NCBI GenBank assembly: GCA_927910885.1 | Contig: CAKMOD010000030.1 | Span: 1 to 41,392, forward strand | DNA: 41,392 bases | Direction of reading: 5' to 3' | Source of the DNA: an uncultured Prevotella sp. | GTDB taxonomy: Bacteria; Bacteroidota; Bacteroidia; Bacteroidales; Bacteroidaceae | Part shown: positions 1 to 8,570 of the stretch, one piece after another | Layout of the letters: each line of letters opens with the position of its first letter | How positions within the stretch are numbered: the first letter of the stretch is position 1 | Notes under the pieces: generated by a model | Database searches by the model: none | The model's input: the letters and a program-made list of their open reading frames with translations, nothing else | What the model was told of the DNA's origin: nothing | Translations under genes and position numbers: made by a program

Positions 1-199
1 TTTCATGAAGAAAACATTTATGTTCATGAAAATAATTCTTTTCTTTCATGAAAAGAATTACTTAACGATGTCAAAAGTAACCTTAAAGAACAAAATCTTC
101 CACCCTTAAAAACAAAAGAAATAAGTATTATTGTTGGTTAACATTCGTCCTTTTAACACATTATTATTATCTTTACACCCAAAACTAAATCCTTAGAAT
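1..199. other. Left-edge spacer with three TTCATGAA palindromes
   Basis: There is no gene here. The 8-bp palindrome ttcatgaa occurs at 2-9, 23-30 and 45-52, that is, every 21-22 bp. The third copy sits inside a longer dyad, aattctttt (34-42) with aaaagaatt (51-59). A near-consensus -7 box, TATCTTTA, is at 168-175, about 25 bases before the DUF2339 start. The window edge hides whatever lies to the left. Confidence 0.5.
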
Positions 200-2731
200 A
201 TGGAATATGAATTTCTATCCTTTTTTGTTCTCGTCTTATTTGCGGTATCACTATGGGGCTTCTTTTATCTTATATCCAAGCTTAACAATATAAGTAATAC
301 GCTAAACAACGTCAGTTTTGAGATTTCTACACTGAAACTTATCATTGAAAAGATGCAGCGTGAAAATCAGAAACAGGCTGAATTAGCAACAGAAACAAAG
401 CCAAAAGAGAATATTGAGCAACCTCAGGAGAAGATCACAGAAGTTCCTAAGGAAGTTCAGTCCGAAACTGTTAATCCTAACCCTAACTGGTGGCAACAGC
501 CTATAACGAACGAAACACCAACAACCGAAAAGGCTGAAGAAACAGAGACTACAGTTGAAAACGAACTACCTGAGCTACAAGAGACACCAGAAACTATAGA
601 AATTCCTATTCTACACAATGAGGATATCAGACCTTCTACCATTGAAATTCCTATTGAGAAAACGGAAGATAAGACTCCTGAAGTTGAGGAGGAAACTCCT
701 GAAAACATTGAAGAACCTGTAGAAGAAGAGCAGGAAGAGCCTGCTATGGCTATGGAGGAAGAGGAGAAAATAGAAGAATATACCACTTCTGAGACCAACT
801 TTGAGAAATATATCGGCGAGAATCTCTTTGGCAAGATTGGTATTCTCATCTTTATTATTGGTATCGGTTTCTTCGTAAAATATGCTATTGACCAGAACTG
901 GATAAATGAAACAGCACGTACGTTGATGGGCTATGCGGTCGGTGCAGGTATGTTAGTACTCGCAGAACGACTGCACAAACGCTACCATACTTTCAGTTCA
1001 TTGTTAGCAGGTGGTGCTTTTGGTATCTATTATTTGATTACAGCCATCGCCTTCCATTACTATGACTTGTTCTCTCACACGATGGCATTCGTTATCCTAT
1101 GTGCCACAACTATCTTCATGTCGGCAGTCTCCGTCCTATACGATAGGAAGGAATTAGCAGTCACAGCACTCGTTGGCGGCTTTATTGCACCTTTTATTAT
1201 TAGCACAGACTCAAGTAGTATCATTAGCCTACAGATTTATATCGGTATTCTGAACATTGGTATGTTCTGCCTTGCAATGTATAAGAAATGGGCTATATTA
1301 CCTATGGTATCCTTCGGTTTCACCTATATAATATTATGGGGAACGACTGCAATAGGCTCATTCACAGATAGTGAAGCTGTTACAATTTATCCTACCCTAT
1401 TTGCTTTTGCAACACTATTCTACGTCATTTTCCTATTGCCTATTGTCTTTATTCTGCGCACACAGTATGGTGAAAATACCAGACTTGGACTATTGGGTAT
1501 CATCACAGCTAATAGCTTCATGTATCTAATTTATGGTGATTTCCTCTTACAACACTTCGAGGCATCATCTGACACGACTGCTTACTTAGCTTTCTTCATT
1601 GCTGCTGTCAATCTGGCAATACACCTTTATTTGCGATTCCGCGTCGAAGGACAGGACACTTTGCGCAACCTTATGTTAGGACTTGCGGTCACATTCGCCT
1701 CTATGGGTATTCCAATTCTGTTCAGCACAGCCAATGTTCTTATGGTATGGGCAGCTGAGGCTGTACTTCTTTTGTGGCTCTTCACAAAGGAGAAAAACAG
1801 AATCTATGAATGGGCTTCTGCAATATTATTGTTCCTAACGATGGGAGCTTTGGCATACTACAGAACAACTGACACATTCATCCATGATACAGGAGACAGT
1901 TTATTCTTCAATGGTGCCTTCTTTGTGACAACATTTGTTAGTATAGCCTACTTTGTTGCAGCTGTCATTATGCAATATAATAAGGAGTTTTTCAGTGATA
2001 TGAGACGTCTAATCGCTTACACTCCATGCAATGCTATTGCCTATGCTTTGGGTTTCTGCATTCTGTTCCTTGCCTTTAGAGATAACTTCCACTTCCATCT
2101 TGAGCAACCAATATCAGAGTATGCATCTCTACTTACAGCAAACATAATGCTCTTAGGAGGAGCACTTATCCTGCGCAAACGCTTCGAAATAAGTGAAAAC
2201 AAGTTAGCATACGAGATTAGCCTCTATCTTGCTGGAATCCTATTTGCTATGACTGTATGGAATGACACAGCTCCAGACGGACTCTTACTGAGGTGGTTAA
2301 TGGCACTTGTAACGATCGCTTATATGACATATTGTATGCGTGGTCAACTCCTTGCTACCTCTAACCCGCGAAACTTACATACAGAATACGCTATCGTATC
2401 AACACTGACATGGCTTACTTTGACACGTCTATTGCTGATTACTTTCAATGAAGTAAATTTCAGCACAGCCTTCTCTCTGTCGTTAGGTATTGCAGCCTTC
2501 ATCTTGATGTGTATCGGTATGCGTTACCACAGTAAGGAGATTCGTATTGTGAGCTTAGCAGAATTCGGTATTATCATTGGTAAACTCATTCTCAATGACG
2601 TATGGGCAATGCCTGCTCTTGGTAAGATAATTGTCTTCATCAGCCTTGGAGCTATTCTCCTTATCCTCTCATTCCTCTATCAGAAGCTTAAAGATGCACT
2701 TTTCAATGAGGAAAAACAAGAACAGGAGTAA
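200..2731 (+). CDS. DUF2339 domain polytopic membrane protein
   Basis: This 843-residue inner-membrane protein has no established function; DUF2339 proteins are known only as large multi-pass membrane proteins. An N-terminal membrane segment (about 5-27) is followed by a short heptad-like stretch (28-65). Next comes a long Glu/Pro/Thr-rich acidic linker (about 66-203). The DUF2339 core starts at about 204 with IGENLFGKIGILIF, then GIGFFVKYAIDQNW, and continues with some twenty hydrophobic segments to a short charged tail. The GENLFGKIG and FVKYA signatures identify the family. The start at 200 is the first ATG after a weak promoter-like box. The gene stands alone, with a strong hairpin after it. 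Length is normal for the family. Confidence 0.85.
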   Translation: MEYEFLSFFVLVLFAVSLWGFFYLISKLNNISNTLNNVSFEISTLKLIIEKMQRENQKQAELATETKPKENIEQPQEKITEVPKEVQSETVNPNPNWWQQPITNETPTTEKAEETETTVENELPELQETPETIEIPILHNEDIRPSTIEIPIEKTEDKTPEVEEETPENIEEPVEEEQEEPAMAMEEEEKIEEYTTSETNFEKYIGENLFGKIGILIFIIGIGFFVKYAIDQNWINETARTLMGYAVGAGMLVLAERLHKRYHTFSSLLAGGAFGIYYLITAIAFHYYDLFSHTMAFVILCATTIFMSAVSVLYDRKELAVTALVGGFIAPFIISTDSSSIISLQIYIGILNIGMFCLAMYKKWAILPMVSFGFTYIILWGTTAIGSFTDSEAVTIYPTLFAFATLFYVIFLLPIVFILRTQYGENTRLGLLGIITANSFMYLIYGDFLLQHFEASSDTTAYLAFFIAAVNLAIHLYLRFRVEGQDTLRNLMLGLAVTFASMGIPILFSTANVLMVWAAEAVLLLWLFTKEKNRIYEWASAILLFLTMGALAYYRTTDTFIHDTGDSLFFNGAFFVTTFVSIAYFVAAVIMQYNKEFFSDMRRLIAYTPCNAIAYALGFCILFLAFRDNFHFHLEQPISEYASLLTANIMLLGGALILRKRFEISENKLAYEISLYLAGILFAMTVWNDTAPDGLLLRWLMALVTIAYMTYCMRGQLLATSNPRNLHTEYAIVSTLTWLTLTRLLLITFNEVNFSTAFSLSLGIAAFILMCIGMRYHSKEIRIVSLAEFGIIIGKLILNDVWAMPALGKIIVFISLGAILLILSFLYQKLKDALFNEEKQEQE

Positions 2732-2759
2732 GCCTCAACATCAGACATTAACATAACAA

Positions 2760-2815
2760 CAATCGCCCTCATCGGTCTAAACTTCATTCTTATCTTGGAC
2801 TGATGAGGGCGATTG
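2760..2815. terminator. Long hairpin terminator, probably bidirectional
   Basis: The arms caatcgccctcatcggtc (2760-2777) and gactgatgagggcgattg (2798-2815) pair over 18 positions with one mismatch, around a 20-base loop. It lies between the DUF2339 gene and the convergent ATPase pseudogene and could end both transcripts. The T-runs are weak. Confidence 0.7.
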
Positions 2816-2869
2816 CTTTAGTATAGTATTCGTGTTTCTCACCTATTTATATTAGGAGAGATGCGGACC

Positions 2870-4045
2870 TTAATAATTCAATCCAAACATCCATAGAGGT
2901 ATGATATTACTTGTACCAATCTCGATATCATCTTTAACTACATAACCCTTTTTAGCTTCAACTATCTGTTTTTGCCCCTTACTCTTTCCTCCAACTTCAA
3001 AGGTTACACCATTAATCTCAAAGTCTGAGATACGAGAAACTATAATATCATTATGTACTCTCAACTGATTATAGAAGAAGGTCTCTCTTATATTCCCAAT
3101 ATTAGCTTCACTACCAGCTAAGATATAAGCTAAATTAGGGTTATCGAGATAAACCTTATCCACCTTACCTAACCCTCTTATACCACCAGTAGCATCTCGT
3201 AGCTGACTAATAATCCCAGCCTTTTCCATATACAAGAAGTAATCTGGAAGTACATTCCTGCTCACTCCCACCATTGTTGCTAAAGAATCCATAACAGGCT
3301 TAAAAGGTACACTACGAGAAACTATTGCAAGCAACTTCTTTAGCTTACGACTTGTTGAAAGCGTCATATTTGCAAACTGTGGAATATCAACCTCCATTGT
3401 AAGATTGACACTTTGGTTTAATAGCATTATAAACTCGACGTCATCTCCAAATGGATAATACCCATGACGCAAATATTCTTTAAACAAAGGTAATGGACGC
3501 TCCAGACCTTTTGAAAGTTCCACGCGATGATGAAGAATATCTTCTAAGCTATAAGTTGGGACAACAATGCCCTTAAACATCTCCAGATACTCTCTGAAAG
3601 AAAGCCCCTGCAATGATAAACTGGAGCACGACGGCTAAGGTCTGCCTCTCCTTGTATTATATCAAGAACCGACGAACCTGTAAAAGCAACTTTCAAATCA
3701 ACATGAGTATCATATATTTGCTTTAGTTCTTGTGCCCAACCTGAGTACTTATGAATCTCATCAATAAAGAGATATTCTCCTCCTTCTCTACTGAACTCAT
3801 CAGCTAAATCAATAAGTGTATGAGATGAGAAATAGACATAATCAGCTGATACATAAAGCATATTCTGCTCAGATTGATGCTCCTTTATATATTGTAGAAA
3901 CATCGTTGTCTTACCGACACCACGTGGACCAACCAGTCCTAACATCTGTCTTCCCCAGTCTATACGATTATATAAATAACGATGAAAAAGTGGTAGAGGT
4001 GTGCTCTATCCTTTCCTTCATAAATTGTATTAAACTAATATCCAT
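2870..4045 (-). pseudogene. AAA ATPase with DUF4143 domain, frameshifted
   Basis: This is a P-loop ATPase of the AAA_14/DUF4143 type, a family common in Bacteroidota and poorly understood. The natural start is the ATG at 4043-4045 (MDISLIQFMKERIE). The reading frame breaks at about 4000, where a CACACA run appears to have lost two bases. It continues with PLPLFHRYLYNR and the Walker A motif GPRGVGKTT, then the Walker B-like FIDEIH and the TGSS sensor motif. It breaks again at about 3612-3616, where loss of one T turns YHLQGLSFREYL into YHCRGF. The rest encodes the DUF4143 part up to 2870. The second break could be a sequence error. Two breaks in one gene make real decay more likely. A TATCTTTG promoter and a four-dyad array lie directly upstream. 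Confidence 0.8.
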
Positions 4046-4062
4046 AGCTCTTCTTTTTGCTA

Positions 4063-4070
4063 CAAAGATA
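4063..4070 (-). promoter_or_regulatory. -7 box of the ATPase gene
   Basis: TATCTTTG on the minus strand matches the Bacteroidota -7 consensus TAnnTTTG, 18 bases before the ATG at 4045. The predicted leader is only about ten bases. The first GCACT dyad begins nine bases upstream of this box. Confidence 0.65.
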
Positions 4071-4078
4071 CAAAAAAT

Positions 4079-4194
4079 GCACTAACCATAGTGCAAATTT
4101 ACCAACAAATTGCACTATCAACAGTGCAATTTATATTAAAAAATCGCACTACACACAGTGCATTTTACCATCAACTCTGCACTATACGTAGTGC
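4079..4194. repeat. Four GCACT-N6-AGTGC dyads at 33-34 bp spacing
   Basis: Four 16-bp inverted repeats, GCACT-N6-AGTGC, lie at 4079-4094, 4112-4127, 4146-4161 and 4179-4194. Start-to-start distances are 33, 34 and 33 bp, close to three DNA turns. The second copy extends to 10-bp perfect arms (AAATTGCACT / AGTGCAATTT). The sequences between dyads are AT-rich and differ. The array abuts the minus-strand ATPase promoter, with the first dyad in the -15 to -30 zone, so an operator array is the simplest reading (inference). Confidence 0.85.
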
Positions 4195-4199
4195 AATCT

Positions 4200-4654
4200 C
4201 AATTATACATACCATATAAAATACTCATAAACAGGATTATTTAGTGAAGCTTTTTCCACATATTAGTTAACTATTAACCTCTTATTATCTTTATTATAAT
4301 AGCCTTTAAACACCATTCTTCCCAACATCAACCCATGTGCGAGTACTCCGCACATGTCGTGCTGATGGTTCGCACCAATGGTGTTGGGGCTCCGCACCAA
4401 TGGTGCGGAGTGCTAAACACATTACAATAACTTATCAAAAAGGGGGCAACTTATTGATAGAAACGAGTTATACAACTAAAAACAAACTAACCAATATGCG
4501 GTTAAAAAAGTTTCACATACAAGAGAATACTATTACAGTAACAGATAGTCACAACACATAAAGCTGTCCTTTTATAAGTTTAAAGACATCGAAAATTACC
4601 GACGAAGCATGTTAAAAGAATAAAAAAATCAAGCTACTAACGTAGTTCTTCATC
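4200..4654. other. Spacer with dispersed GGTGCGGAG repeats (locus A)
   Basis: No convincing gene is present. Between 4331 and 4417 lies a cluster of short imperfect palindromes built on caccaatggtg and ggtgcggagtgctaaacac. Similar sequence recurs at 14278-14356, 26660-26733 and 36213-36272. A 74-codon frame across it (4337-4561) has no family resemblance and is mostly repeat. Confidence 0.55.
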
Positions 4655-4692
4655 AAAAAAAACGACTAATAGAATAACATTAGTCTTTTTTA
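4655..4692. terminator. Symmetric A/T-flanked hairpin
   Basis: The arms cgactaat and attagtc flank an eight-base loop, with a run of A on the left and of T on the right. It can terminate on either strand. It lies just before the promoter of the M13 peptidase gene. Confidence 0.5.
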
Positions 4693-4694
4693 TT

Positions 4695-4702
4695 TACCTT
4701 TG
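4695..4702 (+). promoter_or_regulatory. -7 box for the M13 peptidase gene
   Basis: TACCTTTG matches TAnnTTTG. Transcription from here would give a leader of about 105 bases before the ATG at 4815. Confidence 0.55.
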
Positions 4703-4814
4703 TAATAAGATAATATCAAAGAAAAAGTAGCTTCTTAACATCATCTTTCAAGATGAAAAGGAGTAAAATTAAATGGCAGAAAAGTATATATTTAACACAT
4801 AAAATAATAAGCAC

Positions 4815-6842
4815 ATGAAAGCAAAATTCCTACTTTTTGCAGCCTCATTCATAGCTACAACAGCTATGGCGCAGGGACTGAAGTCGGGCGTAGACCGCAA
4901 CAACATGGACTTCAACGTGAAGCCCGGTGAGAACTTCTATGAGTATGCTGCAGGTAATTGGTTGAAGAACCATCCACTTGACAAGGAGCATCCAATGAAC
5001 GGTGCCTTTGTTGATTTGGAAGAATTAAACAAGAAACGCATCCGTGAAATGGTTGAGGATTATGCAAAGAAGCCACAAACGAAAGGTACAGTAGCACAGA
5101 AGATTGCTTCTATCTACAACCTTTACATGGATAGTGTACGCCGCAACCGTGAGGGATATACCCCTATTAAGCCTGTATTGGCTAAGGTTAGGGCTGCTAA
5201 GAATCGTAAGGAACTCATCAAACTGATGTATGACCTCGACGTGAAAGGCTATGGCACCTTCCCTGTTGGCTTTGGTATGACAGTAGATGCAATGAACTCT
5301 GACCGTTATATCATTGGTATCTCACAAGGTGGTCTTGGTCTTGATCCTGAATATTATACAAAGCCTAACGATCAACAGAAGGCTGTTATAGCAGCATATA
5401 AGAGTCTGAACAACGATTTGTTCAAGATGGTTGGTAACGATGCTGCAACTGCAAAGAAGAAGATGGAGGCTGCTTTCTCGATTGAGAACCAGATAGCGAA
5501 GGTGAGCTATGACCAAGTAAAGTCACGCGACCCACAAGCTAACTATCACCCAATGACTTGGGAGCAATTCTTGAAGGACTATCCTGGCGTCGATTGGAAC
5601 TATCTTTTGAAGGCTGCCGGCTATCCAAATAACGGCGGAAAGGTTGATGTTGGACAACCAGAGCCTGTACATGAAGTTGAGAAGATACTTGCTACTGCTC
5701 CATTAGACGCATTGAAAGCCTACATGGAACTTGCTGTTATCACATCTTCTGCAGGTATGTTGTCAGACAACTTCTCTGATCGTAATTTCGAATATACCAA
5801 GGTGGCATACGGTGTTCAAGAGCAACAGCCACGATGGAAGCGTGCTTTGTCTTTCGTACAGGGTATCATGGGTGAGGCTGTAGGTAAGCTCTACGTACAG
5901 AAATACTTCCCTGAGAGCAGCAAGCACCGTATGATTACGTTGGTAAAGAATCTTCAAGATGCTTTTGCACAGCGTATCGAAGAGAACACATGGATGACTG
6001 CTGCTACAAAGCAGAAGGCTTTGGAGAAGCTACAAGCATTCGACATCAAGATTGGTTATCCTGACAAATGGCAGAATATGGATAGCGTCTTCGTTATTGA
6101 TGACAACAAGTCATTGATTGAAAACGTGAAGGCTGTACAGGAAGCAGCAATGAAGTATCGTATTGCTAAACGCTGGGGTAAGCCTGTTGACAAGAAGGAA
6201 TGGCACATGACACCACAGACGGTTAATGCTTACTATGATCCAACAACTAACAGTATTAACTTCCCTGCAGCTATTCTCCAACCTCCATTCTTCGACCCAT
6301 CAGTAGATGATGCAGCTAATTATGGTGCTATTGGTGCTGTTATTGGTCATGAGATGAGCCACGGCTTTGACGATCAAGGTTGTCAATTTGATAAGGATGG
6401 TAACATGAAGAACTGGTGGACAGAAGAGGATAAGAAGAACTATGACGCTCGTACAAAGGTTCTTGTAGACTGGTTCAACAAGCAGGAAGTAATCCCTGGT
6501 TTGAATGTTAACGGTGAAAAGACACTCGGTGAGAACATCGGTGATAACGGAGGTTTGAACATTGCCTTCCGTGCACTTGAAAACAGTATGAAGGCAAAGC
6601 CATTGGGCGACATGGATGGTTTCACACCTGCTCAGCGTTTCTTCCTCGCATGGGGACGTGTATGGGCAAGCAATGTAGCTCCTCAGTTCGTTGCTTACAT
6701 TGTCAACTCTGACGTTCACTCACCAAGTATTAGCCGCGTGAATGCAGCCCTTCCTATGATTGACAACTGGTATAAGGCATTCGATATCAAAGAAGGTGAC
6801 AAACTCTTTGTTCCTCAGCAGAACCGAGCACACATCTGGTAA
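4815..6842 (+). CDS. pepO: M13-family (PepO/neprilysin-like) zinc metallopeptidase
   Basis: This predicted secreted or periplasmic zinc endopeptidase cleaves oligopeptides. It has 675 residues, typical of bacterial M13 enzymes. A signal peptide is clear (MKAKFLLFAASFIATTAMAQ). The substrate-binding NAYY motif is at 471-474. The zinc site HEMSH is at 512-516, and the third ligand lies in GENIGD (Glu573, with Asp577 two turns on). The C-terminal CxxW-like end found in many M13 enzymes appears here as AHIW. It is monocistronic, with its own TACCTTTG promoter and a hairpin terminator. Relatives in oral Bacteroidota process host peptides such as big endothelin; whether this one does is not visible from sequence. 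Confidence 0.93.
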   Translation: MKAKFLLFAASFIATTAMAQGLKSGVDRNNMDFNVKPGENFYEYAAGNWLKNHPLDKEHPMNGAFVDLEELNKKRIREMVEDYAKKPQTKGTVAQKIASIYNLYMDSVRRNREGYTPIKPVLAKVRAAKNRKELIKLMYDLDVKGYGTFPVGFGMTVDAMNSDRYIIGISQGGLGLDPEYYTKPNDQQKAVIAAYKSLNNDLFKMVGNDAATAKKKMEAAFSIENQIAKVSYDQVKSRDPQANYHPMTWEQFLKDYPGVDWNYLLKAAGYPNNGGKVDVGQPEPVHEVEKILATAPLDALKAYMELAVITSSAGMLSDNFSDRNFEYTKVAYGVQEQQPRWKRALSFVQGIMGEAVGKLYVQKYFPESSKHRMITLVKNLQDAFAQRIEENTWMTAATKQKALEKLQAFDIKIGYPDKWQNMDSVFVIDDNKSLIENVKAVQEAAMKYRIAKRWGKPVDKKEWHMTPQTVNAYYDPTTNSINFPAAILQPPFFDPSVDDAANYGAIGAVIGHEMSHGFDDQGCQFDKDGNMKNWWTEEDKKNYDARTKVLVDWFNKQEVIPGLNVNGEKTLGENIGDNGGLNIAFRALENSMKAKPLGDMDGFTPAQRFFLAWGRVWASNVAPQFVAYIVNSDVHSPSISRVNAALPMIDNWYKAFDIKEGDKLFVPQQNRAHIW

Positions 6843-6941
6843 GAGAACTTTTTATTATACACATATCTTTTGATAGGGCTTATTAACTCCATATTGTTAC
6901 AAACCATTGATGATAGTCAACGGGGATTAACGGTTTAACAT

Positions 6942-6983
6942 AAAGGGAGTGTATCCAGAAAAAAGGATACACTCCCTTTCTTC
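6942..6983 (+). terminator. Terminator of the M13 peptidase gene
   Basis: Perfect 15-bp arms aaagggagtgtatcc (6942-6956) and ggatacactcccttt (6965-6979) enclose an eight-base A-rich loop and are followed by a pyrimidine stretch. Confidence 0.8.
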
Positions 6984-7407
6984 TGCTTTGCACTTATTTT
7001 TTAAGATGTACCTTCTAAGAAGGCAATAGATTTTTGTTAAACAAAAATCAAAGACTTTTTTCGCTTAAAAACAACAGTTAGAACAGAGTGAATAAATAAC
7101 CAAAAACGTCCTTACATAGTGTATAATAAAGGAAAAGGGGAGAAAAACAGAGACACAACAAGACTTATTTATGGTATTAGAACAAGCTTATAAAACAGCG
7201 ATTTTAGCGTAAAATCAGCATAAATACTTAACAAAGAAAATTATCTTTAGAACCTAAAAATCAGACACCTTAGCATCATCTGCAAGTGTAACAACAAGGT
7301 TTTTTGTAATAAATTAACAAGTATATGGGAAAACATAATAATTTTCTTAAATTCCATATTCTTGATAAGAAATAGTACTATTTATCTATTAATTCAATAA
7401 AATATTG
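6984..7407. other. AT-rich spacer, no gene seen
   Basis: I see no coding potential here. The only distinct structure is a perfect 10-bp-arm palindrome, gatttttgtt-a-aacaaaaatc, at 7029-7049. Confidence 0.5.
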
Positions 7408-7415
7408 TATATTTG
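7408..7415 (+). promoter_or_regulatory. Orphan -7 box
   Basis: TATATTTG fits TAnnTTTG. No gene starts within 500 bases except a nine-codon frame at 7436. It may drive the possible untranslated RNA that ends at the hairpin 7779-7808. Confidence 0.4.
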
Positions 7416-7420
7416 CATCC

Positions 7421-7812
7421 AACAACAATTTTAATCATGGATAAAATAGTAAAAAGTTTTGCATAATAGCGCAAGATATATGCATTACTCAGTACAAACA
7501 GTATCGCGGGAGCATCATAATAAGAATATAAGTTTAAGATATCAAACAGCAAGAGGCAAGTTTATAAAGCAACATTCTATCCCTCTAAAAGGAATATGGG
7601 ATTAAGCCATAGTTCTAAAAGAAACAAATAGAATTAAAGCAAATCATCGTAAGTCTTGTCTAACCCCCGACTAACTGAATGTAATAAAAACAGAACATAC
7701 ATATAAAATCTTTTCAGATTAGCATAAATAAAAATAACTACCAAAATCCTATTTTTAATGGGATATTTTTAGTTACCAGTGGGATTTCATCGTGAGATGA
7801 GATCCCACACCT
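7421..7812 (+). ncRNA. Possible untranslated transcript upstream of bcp
   Basis: The segment runs from an orphan promoter box (7408-7415) to a 13-bp hairpin (7779-7791 with 7796-7808) closed by a GTGA tetraloop. It has no open frame of note. A second, weaker dyad (aactaccaaaatccta with tgggatatttttagtt) lies just before it at about 7736-7775. I do not recognise a known RNA family. It could also be a spurious promoter followed by a degenerate region. Confidence 0.3.
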
Positions 7813-7941
7813 CTTTATAGCAGTACAATACATCCCTACTATAGTGCTAAATTCATCATATTCTCCATCCTTCTAACTATTGAAAAGCCATTTTATAGAA
7901 TCTTTATCATCTATAACTGTAATCATTTCATTTCTTTTCTG

Positions 7942-7949
7942 TATCTTTG
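7942..7949 (+). promoter_or_regulatory. -7 box of bcp
   Basis: TATCTTTG lies 37 bases before the ATG at 7986. It excludes a TTG start at 7947, which would lie inside the promoter. Confidence 0.65.
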
Positions 7950-7985
7950 CGTTTAGATAAATCATCAATTAAAAACAGAAAGAAT

Positions 7986-8441
7986 ATGAACGTAGGAGAT
8001 AAAGCACCAGAGATTCTGGGCACAGATCAGGATGGAAAAGAAATTAAGTTGAGTGATTATAAAGGACAAAAGATTGTTCTTTACTTCTATCCAAAGGATT
8101 CAACTTCAGGCTGCACAGCGCAGGCTTGTAACCTCCGTGATAACTACAAGGAGCTGAGAGATAAAGGTTATGTTATTATCGGAGCAAGCATACAGGACGA
8201 GAAGTCACACAAGAAGTTTATCGAGAAGAACGAACTTCCTTTCCCACTCATTGCCGATACTGACCTGAAACTCGTTGAGACATTCGGTGTTTATGGTGAA
8301 AAGAAGATGTATGGCCGTACCTACATGGGTACTTTCCGTACTACTTTCATCATCAACGAAGATGGTATTATTGAGCGCATTCTCGGTCCAAAGCAGATTA
8401 AGACAAAGGATCACGCTGCTCAGATTCTTGCTGAAGATTAA
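7986..8441 (+). CDS. bcp: Thioredoxin-dependent thiol peroxidase (Bcp/PrxQ)
   Basis: This cytoplasmic peroxiredoxin reduces H2O2 and organic hydroperoxides using thioredoxin. From the ATG at 7986 it is 151 residues, normal for Bcp. The peroxidatic and resolving cysteines are Cys43 and Cys48 in SGCTAQACNLRD, the five-residue spacing of atypical two-cysteine PrxQ enzymes. The YFYPKDSTSGC motif and a late RTTFIINEDG strand fit the thioredoxin fold. I chose the ATG over an upstream TTG because the TATCTTTG promoter overlaps the latter. No terminator is obvious before the next gene, so the two may be cotranscribed. Confidence 0.93.
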   Translation: MNVGDKAPEILGTDQDGKEIKLSDYKGQKIVLYFYPKDSTSGCTAQACNLRDNYKELRDKGYVIIGASIQDEKSHKKFIEKNELPFPLIADTDLKLVETFGVYGEKKMYGRTYMGTFRTTFIINEDGIIERILGPKQIKTKDHAAQILAED

Positions 8442-8570
8442 GTCTTGCTGCATAAAGGCATAGTAAAAGAAAGTCGAAAACACACTCATATAATAAGAGA
8501 ACGACAATAATTAAAGAATAAAAAACGCTCTCTACTGAAAGAGCTATGATAAAAGAAAGACGAAACAGCT

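Noticed and set aside
457..849. 130-codon minus-strand frame, very Ser-rich
   Set aside because: It is the reverse complement of the Glu/Thr-rich linker of the DUF2339 gene; composition explains it.
4079..4194. CRISPR-like array
   Set aside because: The repeat is a 16-bp dyad whose inner bases differ between units. The intervening sequences are only about 17 bp and AT-rich, and no cas gene is present.
4337..4561. 74-codon ORF
   Set aside because: Half of it is the dispersed GGTGCGGAG repeat. There is no promoter, no ribosome-binding context and no recognisable family.
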